Below are positions 1-7,107 of a stretch of DNA of 9,627 nucleotides, one piece after another. Source of the stretch: Sphingomonadaceae bacterium (lineage in GTDB: Bacteria; Pseudomonadota; Alphaproteobacteria; Sphingomonadales; Sphingomonadaceae); NCBI GenBank assembly GCA_020446665.1, contig JAGREF010000182.1, forward strand, positions 1 to 9,627, written 5' to 3'. A model generated the notes under the pieces. That model was not told the origin of the DNA. It was given only the letters and a program-made list of their open reading frames with translations, and did no database searches. The translations under genes were made by a program, and so were the position numbers. Positions within the stretch are counted from its first letter, which is position 1. Each line of letters opens with the position of its first letter.

Positions 1-1437
1 GACCGAACGAGCATCGCGCTCGGCATGCAGAGCATGTATTATGCCGGTAAGCGCCGCGATTACATCGAAGGCAATGTCTTGCGCAGTTTCGGCTCAATGC
101 AGCTGGGGCTGAGCTCGGCATACCAGCTTGGTGGCGGCATCGCGACCAAGGCGAATGCGCTTGGCCGGTTGGGCAAGGTGAATCTCGCCTTCGACGCCGT
201 ATGGGTCCAGGGCGACTTCTCCAGCGAGTTCGTTGGCTCGGATATCCGCTATGCCACCACGCTTCGCGCGGACACTTCGCTCAGGTTTGGTCGGTTTAAC
301 CTGCCTCTCCAGGCCGGGATCAGCCGGGCGGAGACCAAGTCCGGTGCAAAGGTTACCGATTGGTTAATTTCGACCGCGACCATAATTGCGCGGACGCAGC
401 TGCGCACAGAGTTGCGGGGGCAATTGGCCTCCAGTGACCTCTCGCCAGCTCAGACCCGCGACACGACTCTGCGTGTCCTGGCAAGCCGCCGGGTGCTCGG
501 CCTGGCACTGCGCGGCGCCGCTGATTTTAACCTCAGCGGATCGGAAAAGGGCTTCACCCGGGCGCGTCTGACAACCGGCAAGATGCTGGATGACGTTTCG
601 GAGATTAACGGCGAAGTCGAATATGAAGCCAGTACCAGGGATACGCGCTTCGCCCTTGGCTATACGCGCACTTTCAAGAAATTCGCCCTGCGCGGGAATG
701 CCGAATATAACACGCGCGGGACCTTTGGCCTCAACCTCGCCCTGTCCTTCAGCTTCGGTCCTGACCCGGCCAATGGCGGCATTCGCTTCTCGGAAAGCCG
801 CCTCGCGCGCAATGGCCAGGCCGATGTGCTGGTCTTCCGCGACGAAGACGGCAATGGCCGCCGCGATCCGGGAGAAGAAGCAATCAAGGATGTCACCATT
901 GCCGCCGGGATGCGCGTGACCGAGGCAGCCACGGGCGAGAACGGCCGGGTGATGGTGGATGACCTCAAGCCCTTTGTTCCCGTGCTGGTCGGGCTCGACG
1001 AAACCACGCTGGGTGATCCCTATCTCACTCCGGCGGTAAAGGGCATCGTGGTCGTCCCGCGTCCGGGGATTGCTACCAAGGTCGAGATTCCGGTCACGCC
1101 TTCGGGTGAAGTCGAAGGCCTGCTGCTGTCGCCAGTGGGTACGGAACAGCCCGGCGTTGCGCTGGAGCTGGTCGATATGCGTGGCGCCGTGGTGGCAGAG
1201 ACGCTCACAGAATTTGACGGCTTCTTCCTGTTCGAGAAGGTGCCCTATGGCAAATACCAGCTGCGTGTGGCGAGCGATGCGGCCCGTGTGCTGCAGGTGC
1301 AGGGAGTGCTCGGTGCGACTGTCACCGTATCGCGCGACAACGACATTGCCCGTATGGGAGCAATCAAGCTGCGGACCAGCCCGGCCACGACAATAGCCGC
1401 CTCGGCCCCTGCGGGACCGGGCGGCTCATCGCCGTAA
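1..1437 (+). CDS. C-terminal part of an outer-membrane beta-barrel (usher-like) protein with SdrD-B-like and carboxypeptidase-regulatory-like domains
   Basis: The frame is open from base 1, so the gene starts outside the window and about 478 codons are visible; the ATG at 25 is almost certainly internal. Bases 1 to about 760 encode alternating polar/hydrophobic strands with many Arg, Thr and aromatic residues, ending in LNLALSFSFGP, which looks like an outer-membrane barrel. At 841-870 lies DEDGNGRRDPGEE, a DxDxNG calcium-binding-type loop as in SdrD-B-like domains. From about 1096 to 1330 comes a second Ig-like unit (GEVEGLLL...FDGFFLFEKVPYGKYQLRV) typical of carboxypeptidase regulatory-like folds. 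The tail is low-complexity Ala/Gly/Ser/Pro. A barrel followed by two small beta-sandwich domains is the arrangement of chaperone-usher secretion ushers, so an usher-like pore is plausible. An adhesin or other barrel protein is the alternative. Without the N-terminus the family cannot be fixed. It converges on the next gene with 9 bp between them. Confidence 0.6.
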   Translation, partial: DRTSIALGMQSMYYAGKRRDYIEGNVLRSFGSMQLGLSSAYQLGGGIATKANALGRLGKVNLAFDAVWVQGDFSSEFVGSDIRYATTLRADTSLRFGRFNLPLQAGISRAETKSGAKVTDWLISTATIIARTQLRTELRGQLASSDLSPAQTRDTTLRVLASRRVLGLALRGAADFNLSGSEKGFTRARLTTGKMLDDVSEINGEVEYEASTRDTRFALGYTRTFKKFALRGNAEYNTRGTFGLNLALSFSFGPDPANGGIRFSESRLARNGQADVLVFRDEDGNGRRDPGEEAIKDVTIAAGMRVTEAATGENGRVMVDDLKPFVPVLVGLDETTLGDPYLTPAVKGIVVVPRPGIATKVEIPVTPSGEVEGLLLSPVGTEQPGVALELVDMRGAVVAETLTEFDGFFLFEKVPYGKYQLRVASDAARVLQVQGVLGATVTVSRDNDIARMGAIKLRTSPATTIAASAPAGPGGSSP

Positions 1438-1446
1438 CACGCGCGC

Positions 1447-2325
1447 TTATTTGCGATATTTGATGGTTTTCACGCGCTTGGTCGGCTGCGGAGCAGGCTG
1501 GCGGATCACCCGCACACGCTTGGTCGGGGCAGGGGTAGTGACCACCTCATCAACCCACTCTTCCGTCACATATTCGCGCACGACAGCGCGCTGCGGCACG
1601 GCGACCCAGACTGGCGCATAGGTCACGCCATAGCCATAGTAGCCCTGGCCGTAATAGCCGCCCGGATAGCCATAGCCGTAACCCTGCCCATAGCTGGCCA
1701 TGTAGCGGTCGAGATAGGCTTCGCATTCATCACGGTCATTGTGGCGACCACTCGCGCCGCCAATCAGCCCGCCAAACAATCCACCGACAAGGCCGCCGGT
1801 CCCGACACCGAGCAGGGTGCCTGCCAGACGATTGCCGTCAGCGATGCGATTGCCGGCTACGCCACCTGCAATTGCACCAAGGAGGCCGCCAATGATGGTG
1901 CCGCGCTTCTTGCCCTTCTTGCCGTCAATGCGGTCTTCGCACTCATCAAGCCATGCGTCGCGATCAAATTGCGGCGCAGCGTAGGACATGGGCTGTGCCA
2001 TTGGCGGATGGATCGGTCCGCGCGCTGCCGGAGCCGGATAGACCCTGTGCGCCGGTTGCGGGTAGGCGCCAGCTGGCGGTGCGTCGACATATTCGACTTC
2101 ATAGTCATAGGCCTGAGCTCCAGGCATCGGCGCGCGCACAGGCACGGGCTGCACGATCGGCTCGCTGGTAAAGACCACGGGCTGGGCCGTGGCCGGCTCT
2201 GGCAGGGGCCGCGCATATTCATAGACGCGCCCTTCATAACCCATTGCCGGCTGAGCCAGTGCAGGCGCGGCGGACAGGACAGCGGCGGTAGCCGTTCCGA
2301 TGCAGAATAAGTGACGGGCGCTCAT
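1447..2325 (-). CDS. secreted glycine-zipper protein (17 kDa surface antigen/2TM glycine-zipper type), Pro- and Tyr/Gly-rich
   Basis: This is a 292-residue protein. The start at 2325 was chosen because it gives a clean Sec signal peptide (MSARHLFCIG, hydrophobic core, cleavage after PALAQ near residue 25) and has AGGGGAAGA about 6-7 bases upstream; the frame stays open further upstream but without signal-peptide logic. Residues 40-118 are Pro/Ala/Tyr-rich and probably disordered. Residues 142-192 form a glycine zipper (GTIIGGLLGAIAGGVAGNR, then GTLLGVGTGGLVGGLFGGLIGG), two GxxxG helices as in Rickettsia 17 kDa antigen-like and related envelope proteins. Two similar DEC-E motifs bracket the zipper (Cys129 and Cys201). 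Residues 211-233 are a Tyr/Gly-rich stretch, and the C-terminus is very basic with PTKRV twice (268-272, 281-285). There is no lipobox. The role is inferred to be envelope structure or membrane association; the substrate or partner is unknown. It lies 124 bp downstream of the sulfoxide reductase stop, far enough to have its own promoter. Confidence 0.8.
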   Translation of the reverse strand: MSARHLFCIGTATAAVLSAAPALAQPAMGYEGRVYEYARPLPEPATAQPVVFTSEPIVQPVPVRAPMPGAQAYDYEVEYVDAPPAGAYPQPAHRVYPAPAARGPIHPPMAQPMSYAAPQFDRDAWLDECEDRIDGKKGKKRGTIIGGLLGAIAGGVAGNRIADGNRLAGTLLGVGTGGLVGGLFGGLIGGASGRHNDRDECEAYLDRYMASYGQGYGYGYPGGYYGQGYYGYGVTYAPVWVAVPQRAVVREYVTEEWVDEVVTTPAPTKRVRVIRQPAPQPTKRVKTIKYRK

Positions 2326-2331
2326 GAAACT

Positions 2332-2339
2332 CTTCCCCT
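2332..2339 (-). promoter_or_regulatory. ribosome binding site of the glycine-zipper gene
   Basis: On the minus strand AGGGGAAG lies 6 bases before the ATG at 2325. It supports this start over the in-frame upstream codons. About 20 bases before the ATG the leader also contains a small inverted repeat (CCGGG, 6-base spacer, CCCGG at 2346-2361), which is too short to interpret. Confidence 0.55.
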
Positions 2340-2437
2340 GAAGGTCCGGGCCGATTCCCGGTATTAAGGGAAAATCTACCATCGCAATCCGCAGTAACCC
2401 AAGGCCTGCAATGGCGCTGTCCCGTTTCGGGGCGAAA

Positions 2438-2466
2438 TTTCCGGGTGCTTCAGATCCGCCCGGAAA
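2438..2466 (-). terminator. inverted repeat straddling the stop codon of the sulfoxide reductase gene, possible weak terminator
   Basis: On the minus strand TTTCCGGG is followed by 13 bases containing the TGA stop and then by its perfect complement CCCGGAAA, with TTTCG immediately after. The 8-bp stem is perfect, but the U-run has only three bases and the loop is long. It could terminate the fRMsr transcript or protect its 3' end. The rest of the 2326-2449 gap presumably holds the glycine-zipper promoter, but no good -35/-10 pair stands out. Confidence 0.35.
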
Positions 2467-2932
2467 GGAGTGCGGCGAGCTGTTCGATCCCGGCCTGGTC
2501 CTCTGCATCGAAACGCGCCAGTTCCGGGCTGTCGAGGTCAATCACTGCGATCACCGTGCCTTGGCGAACGACCGGTACGACCAGCTCGGACTGGCTTGCC
2601 GAATCGCACGCAATATGACCCGGAAAGGCATGGACATCTGCCACAAGCTGGCTCTTGCCGGTGCTCGCCGCGGTCCCGCACACGCCTTTGCCTAGCGGGA
2701 TGCGGATACAAGCAGGGCGCCCGACAAATGGCCCCAGCACCAACTCCCCATCGACCATGCGGTAAAAGCCTGCCCAATTAAGGCCAGGGAGGAATTCCCA
2801 CAGCAGGGCGGCCACATTGGCCATATTGGCAATGCCGTCTGGCTCGCCAGCGGTCAGGGCGTCCACTGCGTCGCATAGCTGGCGCAGGGTCTCGGCCTTT
2901 GGTTGGCCAGGGTCAGGGCGGAAATCAAACAT
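2450..2932 (-). CDS. msrC: free methionine-(R)-sulfoxide reductase (fRMsr, GAF domain)
   Basis: A 160-residue cytoplasmic protein consisting of one GAF domain, the usual length for this family. It reduces free methionine-R-sulfoxide to methionine, repairing oxidised amino acid pools with thioredoxin as likely electron donor. Family signatures are visible: LNWAGFYRMVDGELVLGPF (51-69), GRPACIRIPLGKGVCGTAA (71-89), and VADVHAFPGHIACDSASQSE (97-116). All three cysteines used for catalysis and resolution in the family are present (Cys75, Cys85, Cys109), as is the closing VIDLDSPELARFD. The start at 2932 fits the conserved N-terminus and is preceded by GGGAGAGG about 4-5 bases upstream. The same frame is open to 3526, but that extension lies antisense to the PQQ enzyme and is not fRMsr-like. 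The gene is divergent from the PQQ enzyme gene, with 63 bp between starts. Confidence 0.93.
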   Translation of the reverse strand: MFDFRPDPGQPKAETLRQLCDAVDALTAGEPDGIANMANVAALLWEFLPGLNWAGFYRMVDGELVLGPFVGRPACIRIPLGKGVCGTAASTGKSQLVADVHAFPGHIACDSASQSELVVPVVRQGTVIAVIDLDSPELARFDAEDQAGIEQLAALLSGRI

Positions 2933-2995
2933 GGCCTCTCCCTCTAGGGGATTGCGCCATTGCCGCAAGCCGCGTCTAGCAGTAGGTCTGCGGAC

Positions 2996-4456
2996 ATGAC
3001 CAAACTTCGCAAAATCCTCATCGCCCTCCTTGTCCTCTTGGTCGTACTGGCCATCGCCATCTGGTTCCTGACCCGTGGCCAGACCGCCGAATTGTCGCTT
3101 GAAGAAGTGACCGGCACCGATCCGGTCCTGGCTGAACCGAGCAAGGAAACTATCCCCACCGTCAATATTGCAAAGCCCATCGGCTGGGCTGCAGACGAAG
3201 TGCCGGTGGCCGCCGAAGGCCTCGCCGTCACGCGCTTTGCGGATGGGCTGGATCATCCGCGCGTGGTCTATACGCTGCCCAATGGGGATGTGCTGGTGAC
3301 CTTGACCAACCGCCCGCCCAGTGACGGGCCGGGCGGGATTGAAGGCTTTATCGCCGGTTTGCTGTTCTCCGCTGCGGGTGCTGGCGATGATTCGCCCGAT
3401 CAGCTGCTTTTGCTGCGTGACAGCGATGGCGATGGCGCAGCAGATGTGAAAAAAGTCCTGCGTGAAGACCTCTCCTCGCCCTCCGGGATCGCTTGGAAAG
3501 ACGGCAGGCTCTTTATCGCCAACCATGATGCCTTGCTGTCATTCCCCTACGAGCTGGGTAGCGAAAAGCTTGCAGGCGAAGCGGAAAAGCTGATGGATCT
3601 GCCGCCCGCCGGAAATCACTGGATGCGCAACATTGTGCTTTCACCGGAAGGGGACAAGATCTTTGTCGCTGTCGGATCAGCCTCCAATATCGGCGAACGC
3701 GGGATGGAAGAGGAAGAAGGGCGGGCGGCGATCTGGGAGTATAATCTGGAAACCAACCGCCAGCGTATTTTCGGCAGCGGCTTGCGCAATCCCAACGGTC
3801 TCGCCTTCAGCCCTTTCAGCGGGGAATTATGGACCACGGTGAACGAACGCGACATGCTCGGATCTGATCTGGTCCCGGATTATCTCACCAATGTTCCGGT
3901 GGGTGCGCAATATGGCTGGCCCTGGGTCTATTGGGGCGACGTGGTCGATTATCGCGTGAAAGCACCCATGCCCGCCTATCTCACGGAATATTCGCGCAAG
4001 CCGGAATTCGCGCTGGGCCCGCATGTCGCCGCGCTGGGTCTGGCCTTTACACAGGAAGGGCACCTGATGGGCACTGGCTTTGCGCAGGGCGCCTTTATCG
4101 CGCGCCATGGTTCGTGGAACCGCAAACCTGCCTCGGGCTATGACGTGGTCTATGTTGCCTTTGATGATCTCGGCAATCCCAAGGGCAATCCGGCCCCGGT
4201 GCTGACCGGATTCCTGCAGGCGGATGGCAAGACGAAGGGGCGCCCGACCTGGGTGGCCTGGGCCGGCGATGGTGCCTTGCTGGTGAGCGATGACACAGCC
4301 GGCATTATCTGGCGCGTCGTGTCTCCCGGTGCGGAGCCGGGCAAGGGGATTGCGCGAATTCAGGGCGAGTCACTGCCGCCGCGTCGCTCGCTCAATGGCG
4401 ATCCGACGGCGAGTTTCGGAGCGGATGATTATGCGCGGGAACGGCCTGCGCAATAG
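2996..4456 (+). CDS. membrane-anchored PQQ-dependent sugar (sorbosone-type) dehydrogenase
   Basis: A 486-residue protein of the glucose/sorbosone dehydrogenase family, a six-bladed propeller enzyme that uses PQQ to oxidise sugars or aldoses in the periplasm. The start at 2996 gives a short basic start (MTKLRK) and an N-terminal membrane helix (residues 7-25), so the enzyme is probably anchored with its propeller outside. Family motifs in order: FADGLDHPRVVYTLPNGDVL (81-100); a calcium-type loop RDSDGDGAAD (141-150); NHWMRNIVLSPEGDKIFVAV (207-226), whose His208 matches the catalytic His position of soluble glucose dehydrogenase; FGSGLRNPNGLAFSP (259-273) with the PQQ-contacting Arg264; GAQYGWPWVYWGD (303-315); ARHGSWNRKPASGYDVV (369-385); and RPTWVAWAGDGALLVSDD (416-433). 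The true substrate cannot be told from sequence, and some family members have no proven dehydrogenase activity. No PQQ synthesis genes are in the window. The ribosome site is weak (AGG about 12 bases upstream). Confidence 0.88.
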   Translation: MTKLRKILIALLVLLVVLAIAIWFLTRGQTAELSLEEVTGTDPVLAEPSKETIPTVNIAKPIGWAADEVPVAAEGLAVTRFADGLDHPRVVYTLPNGDVLVTLTNRPPSDGPGGIEGFIAGLLFSAAGAGDDSPDQLLLLRDSDGDGAADVKKVLREDLSSPSGIAWKDGRLFIANHDALLSFPYELGSEKLAGEAEKLMDLPPAGNHWMRNIVLSPEGDKIFVAVGSASNIGERGMEEEEGRAAIWEYNLETNRQRIFGSGLRNPNGLAFSPFSGELWTTVNERDMLGSDLVPDYLTNVPVGAQYGWPWVYWGDVVDYRVKAPMPAYLTEYSRKPEFALGPHVAALGLAFTQEGHLMGTGFAQGAFIARHGSWNRKPASGYDVVYVAFDDLGNPKGNPAPVLTGFLQADGKTKGRPTWVAWAGDGALLVSDDTAGIIWRVVSPGAEPGKGIARIQGESLPPRRSLNGDPTASFGADDYARERPAQ

Positions 4457-4463
4457 CCGGGGT

Positions 4464-5291
4464 TCAAAGCATTTTTCCCGCGCGTCCGGCCAGTTCGGTG
4501 ACATATTGCCACGCCGTGCGGCCTGAACGCGCGCCGCGCCGTGCGGCCCATTCCATCGCGTCCCCTTCTTCCCATGCCAGACCTGCCGCCTGCGCATAGG
4601 TTGCGATGATCGCGAGATAGGTGGGCTTGTCGCAATTGTGGAAGCCAACGGAGATTCCGAAGCGATCCGCCAGGGCGAGCCGGTCATCCGTGGCGTCGCG
4701 CGGATTGATCGGATCGTCCTGCTCGGACAGATGCCGGGACTGGATCGCCCTGCGATTGGATGTGACGGCAAGGCGGACATTGGCCGGGCGTGCTTCCACC
4801 CCGCCTTCCAGCCAGCTGCGCAGGCGCCGCGGCGTTTCGCTGTCAGTGTCGGCAAAGCCAAGATCGTCGATATAGACGAGGAAGCGGCGCTCCACCATGC
4901 CCAGCCTGTCAAAAAGCCGCGGCAGGCCGCTCAGCGCATCTGATCCCGCCTGCACCAGCGCCAGCGAAGCGGGCAATTCGCGCTGCGCGGCAATGGTTGC
5001 CGAGCGCACCAGCGCGGATTTCCCCATTCCGCGCGCGCCCCATAGCAGCATGTCATGCGCTGCATGGCCTTGCGCATGGCGCATCACATTGGCGCTGACC
5101 TTTTCCTTTTGCGCGTCAATCCCGCATAATTGCGCTAGCTCTGGCGCTTCGATCTGCGCAATGCCGCGCGCGGCGGCTCCATCCCAGACATAGGCCGGAT
5201 GGGCCAGCCAGTCGGCCTCTGCGGCAGGCGGCGGCGCGAGCCGTTCCAGCGCTTCGGCTATGCGGGCGAGGGGGTCTCCCTGATCGGTCAT
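4464..5291 (-). CDS. DUF815 family P-loop ATPase
   Basis: A 275-residue AAA-like ATPase of the DUF815 family, close to the family's usual size, with no established function. Visible motifs: Walker A GARGMGKS (85-92), Walker B FLVYIDDLGF (137-146), sensor-like TSNRR (177-181), and the family-typical segment DDRLALADRFGISVGFH (202-218). The N-terminal 30 residues are Pro/Ala-rich and probably flexible. There is no signal peptide, so it is cytoplasmic. The start at 5291 is 9 bases after the stop of the upstream acyl-CoA dehydrogenase gene on the same strand, and a modest AAGG site lies 8 bases before the ATG. Co-transcription, perhaps with translational coupling, is likely. It converges with 7 bp to the PQQ enzyme gene. 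Function is unassigned; a chaperone- or remodelling-type ATPase is only a guess from the fold. Confidence 0.9.
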   Translation of the reverse strand: MTDQGDPLARIAEALERLAPPPAAEADWLAHPAYVWDGAAARGIAQIEAPELAQLCGIDAQKEKVSANVMRHAQGHAAHDMLLWGARGMGKSALVRSATIAAQRELPASLALVQAGSDALSGLPRLFDRLGMVERRFLVYIDDLGFADTDSETPRRLRSWLEGGVEARPANVRLAVTSNRRAIQSRHLSEQDDPINPRDATDDRLALADRFGISVGFHNCDKPTYLAIIATYAQAAGLAWEEGDAMEWAARRGARSGRTAWQYVTELAGRAGKML

Positions 5292-5300
5292 GTGTGAGCC

Positions 5301-7046
5301 TTAGCCCGCCAATTGCTCCGCGGAAAGCGTGTAAAGCAGGCTCGCTCCGGCGCGGACCGACGCTTCCAGTCCGGCAGCTTCCGACACGATATGGGTCAGG
5401 AAGTACTCGGTGGTCACCGGCTTGGTTGCGGCAAGGGCAGGGGCTTCGCCAGAGGCGACGGCGCGTTTTTGCAGGAGCAGCTGCCACCCGGCGACAGCGA
5501 CGGCGCTCATGGTGCAGAAAGGCACGCTGGCGGCGAGGCGATCATCGAGGCTGGCATCGCGGGCCATCCATTCTGCGAGATTTGCGCAAGTCGCAGCCAG
5601 CGCAGACAGGCCCGGCGCATCCGCCGCTGTATCTCTGGCCAGTTCTGCCATCAGCTCGGAATAATCGGCCCCGCCGCTCAGCCCCAGCTTGCGTGTGACA
5701 AGGTCAGCCGCCTGAATCCCGTTCGTGCCTTCATAGATCGGTGCAATGCGGGCATCGCGATAATGCTGGGCCGCGCCGGTTTCCTCGATAAAGCCCATGC
5801 CGCCATGGATCTGCACGCCGATGCTGGTCACTTCGCAGCCAATATCGGTTCCCCATGCTTTCAGCATTGGCACCAGCACGTCAGCCCGGCGACCGGCGGC
5901 CTCATCGCTCAATGTTCCTCGATCCACCAGGCCCGCCGTGTAATAGAGCAGTGCCCGCGCGCCCTCTGTCAACGCTTTCATGCGCAGCAGCATCCGGCGC
6001 ACATCGGGATGCTCGATGATCGCGACCGGGCTCTTGTCAGGCGATCCGGCCCGGGCGGACTGCACGCGGTCCTGCGCGTAAGAGAGCGCTTGCTGCATCG
6101 CCCGCTCGCCTATCTGGACGCCCTGATTGCCGACACTGATGCGGGCATTGTTCATCATCGTGAACATCGCCATCAAGCCGCGACTTTCCTGTCCGATCAA
6201 TTCGCCGATACATTCGCCATTATCGCCATAGGCCATGACACAGGTCGGTGACGCATGAATGCCCAGCTTGTGTTCCAGGCTGACGCAGCGAAGATCGTTG
6301 CGTGCACCCAGCGAACCATCGGCATTCACATGGTATTTGGGCACGATGAAGAGCGAGATGCCGCGCGTGCCCTCTGGCGCGTCAGGCAGACGTGCGAGCA
6401 CCAGATGAATGATGTTTTCCGACAGGTCGTGTTCGCCCCAGGTGATGAAGATCTTTTGCCCGGCAATGCGGTATTTCCCGGCATGTTCGCCATCCGTGAT
6501 GGGCACAGCCGTGCTGCGCAAGGCACCGACATCGCTGCCCGCAGAGGATTCCGTCAGATTCATCGTACCTGACCATTCACCGCTTACCAGCCGTGGCAGA
6601 TACAGCGCCTTCTGTTCGTCGCTGCCATGATGCTCGATCGCCTCGATCGCCCCGACTGACAGCATCGGCAGCAGATTGAATGCCATATTGGCCGTGCCGA
6701 GATTTTCCAGCACGTTGCAGGCCAGCGAAAAGGGCAGGCCCTGTCCGCCAAAGTCCGGCGAACCGGCAATCGCGTTCCAGCCTTGCTCGACATAGGAGCG
6801 ATAGGCTTTGGCAAAGCCTTCGGGCAGGCGCACCGCGCCATCTTCCAGCCTCGCCCCCTGTTCATCACCAATCCGGTTGAGCGGCGCCCATTCCCCGCTG
6901 GAATAAGCGCCAATCCCCTCCACAATGGCATCGACCATATCTGCCTCCGCAGCAGCAAAGCGTTCGCTCTGGGCAAGTTCAGCAATTCCGGCATTGACCT
7001 TCAAGGCAAGCATCTGGTCCTGAGTGGCGGGAGTGAAGGATGACAT
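5301..7046 (-). CDS. acyl-CoA dehydrogenase, long form with C-terminal extension (DmdC-like)
   Basis: A 581-residue FAD enzyme that introduces the alpha-beta double bond into an acyl-CoA and passes electrons to ETF. The length and domain order match the roughly 600-residue subfamily that includes 3-methylmercaptopropionyl-CoA dehydrogenase (DmdC): short N-terminal acyl-CoA dehydrogenase segment (1-35), helical and beta core (about 75-285), C-terminal helical domain (about 290-450), and an extra C-terminal domain (about 460-580). Motifs: MNLTESSAGSDVGALRSTA (162-180), IAGQKIFITWGEHDLSENI (194-212), VGNQGVQIGERA (305-316), QIHGGMGFIEETGAAQHYRD (412-431), and IYEGTNGIQAADLV (437-450), where Glu439 is the expected catalytic base. 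The start at 7046 has GAGGAA 7 bases upstream; the frame extends to 7118 but would overlap the divergent Sua5 gene. Substrate is uncertain: medium or short-chain acyl-CoA, or methylmercaptopropionyl-CoA if the organism degrades DMSP. The DUF815 gene follows 9 bp downstream. Confidence 0.92.
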   Translation of the reverse strand: MSSFTPATQDQMLALKVNAGIAELAQSERFAAAEADMVDAIVEGIGAYSSGEWAPLNRIGDEQGARLEDGAVRLPEGFAKAYRSYVEQGWNAIAGSPDFGGQGLPFSLACNVLENLGTANMAFNLLPMLSVGAIEAIEHHGSDEQKALYLPRLVSGEWSGTMNLTESSAGSDVGALRSTAVPITDGEHAGKYRIAGQKIFITWGEHDLSENIIHLVLARLPDAPEGTRGISLFIVPKYHVNADGSLGARNDLRCVSLEHKLGIHASPTCVMAYGDNGECIGELIGQESRGLMAMFTMMNNARISVGNQGVQIGERAMQQALSYAQDRVQSARAGSPDKSPVAIIEHPDVRRMLLRMKALTEGARALLYYTAGLVDRGTLSDEAAGRRADVLVPMLKAWGTDIGCEVTSIGVQIHGGMGFIEETGAAQHYRDARIAPIYEGTNGIQAADLVTRKLGLSGGADYSELMAELARDTAADAPGLSALAATCANLAEWMARDASLDDRLAASVPFCTMSAVAVAGWQLLLQKRAVASGEAPALAATKPVTTEYFLTHIVSEAAGLEASVRAGASLLYTLSAEQLAG

Positions 7047-7072
7047 GGATGCGTTCCTCTCGCATGAAGAGC

Positions 7073-7099
7073 TTGGCTTTCTGCGGCTTCCCATATAGC
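7073..7099 (+). promoter_or_regulatory. candidate promoter of the Sua5 gene, possibly giving a leaderless mRNA
   Basis: In the 61-bp divergent gap, TTGGCT (7073-7078) and TATAGC (7094-7099) resemble -35 and -10 boxes, although the 15-bp spacing is short. Transcription would start around 7105-7107, at or just before the ATG at 7108. No Shine-Dalgarno sequence precedes that ATG, which is compatible with leaderless translation. Confidence 0.3.
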
Positions 7100-7107
7100 G
7101 CCGCGCC

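Noticed and set aside
1396..1425. Imperfect GC hairpin at the end of the barrel gene as a terminator
   Set aside because: It is inside the coding sequence, has two mismatches and no T-run after it.
1741..2310. Open frame on + opposite the glycine-zipper gene
   Set aside because: The sequence is composed of compositionally biased antisense codons with no domain-like features.
2326..2541. Upstream in-frame extension of the glycine-zipper gene
   Set aside because: It would put about 70 residues before a textbook signal peptide and overlap the end of the sulfoxide reductase gene.
2933..3526. Long upstream in-frame extension of the sulfoxide reductase gene (open to 3526 on minus)
   Set aside because: It runs antisense to the start of the PQQ enzyme gene, has no family-like sequence, and the ATG at 2932 has a good ribosome site and gives the normal 160-residue length.
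4433..4483. 8-bp inverted repeat (GCGCGGGA/TCCCGCGC) around the convergent stops of the PQQ enzyme and DUF815 genes
   Set aside because: The 35-base loop is long and such GC-rich arms are expected by chance in this composition.
5313..6572. Long + strand open frames opposite the acyl-CoA dehydrogenase (5313-6251 and 6255-6572)
   Set aside because: They are shadows of a GC-rich coding strand; the minus-strand frame has complete family motifs and the + translations look like nothing known.
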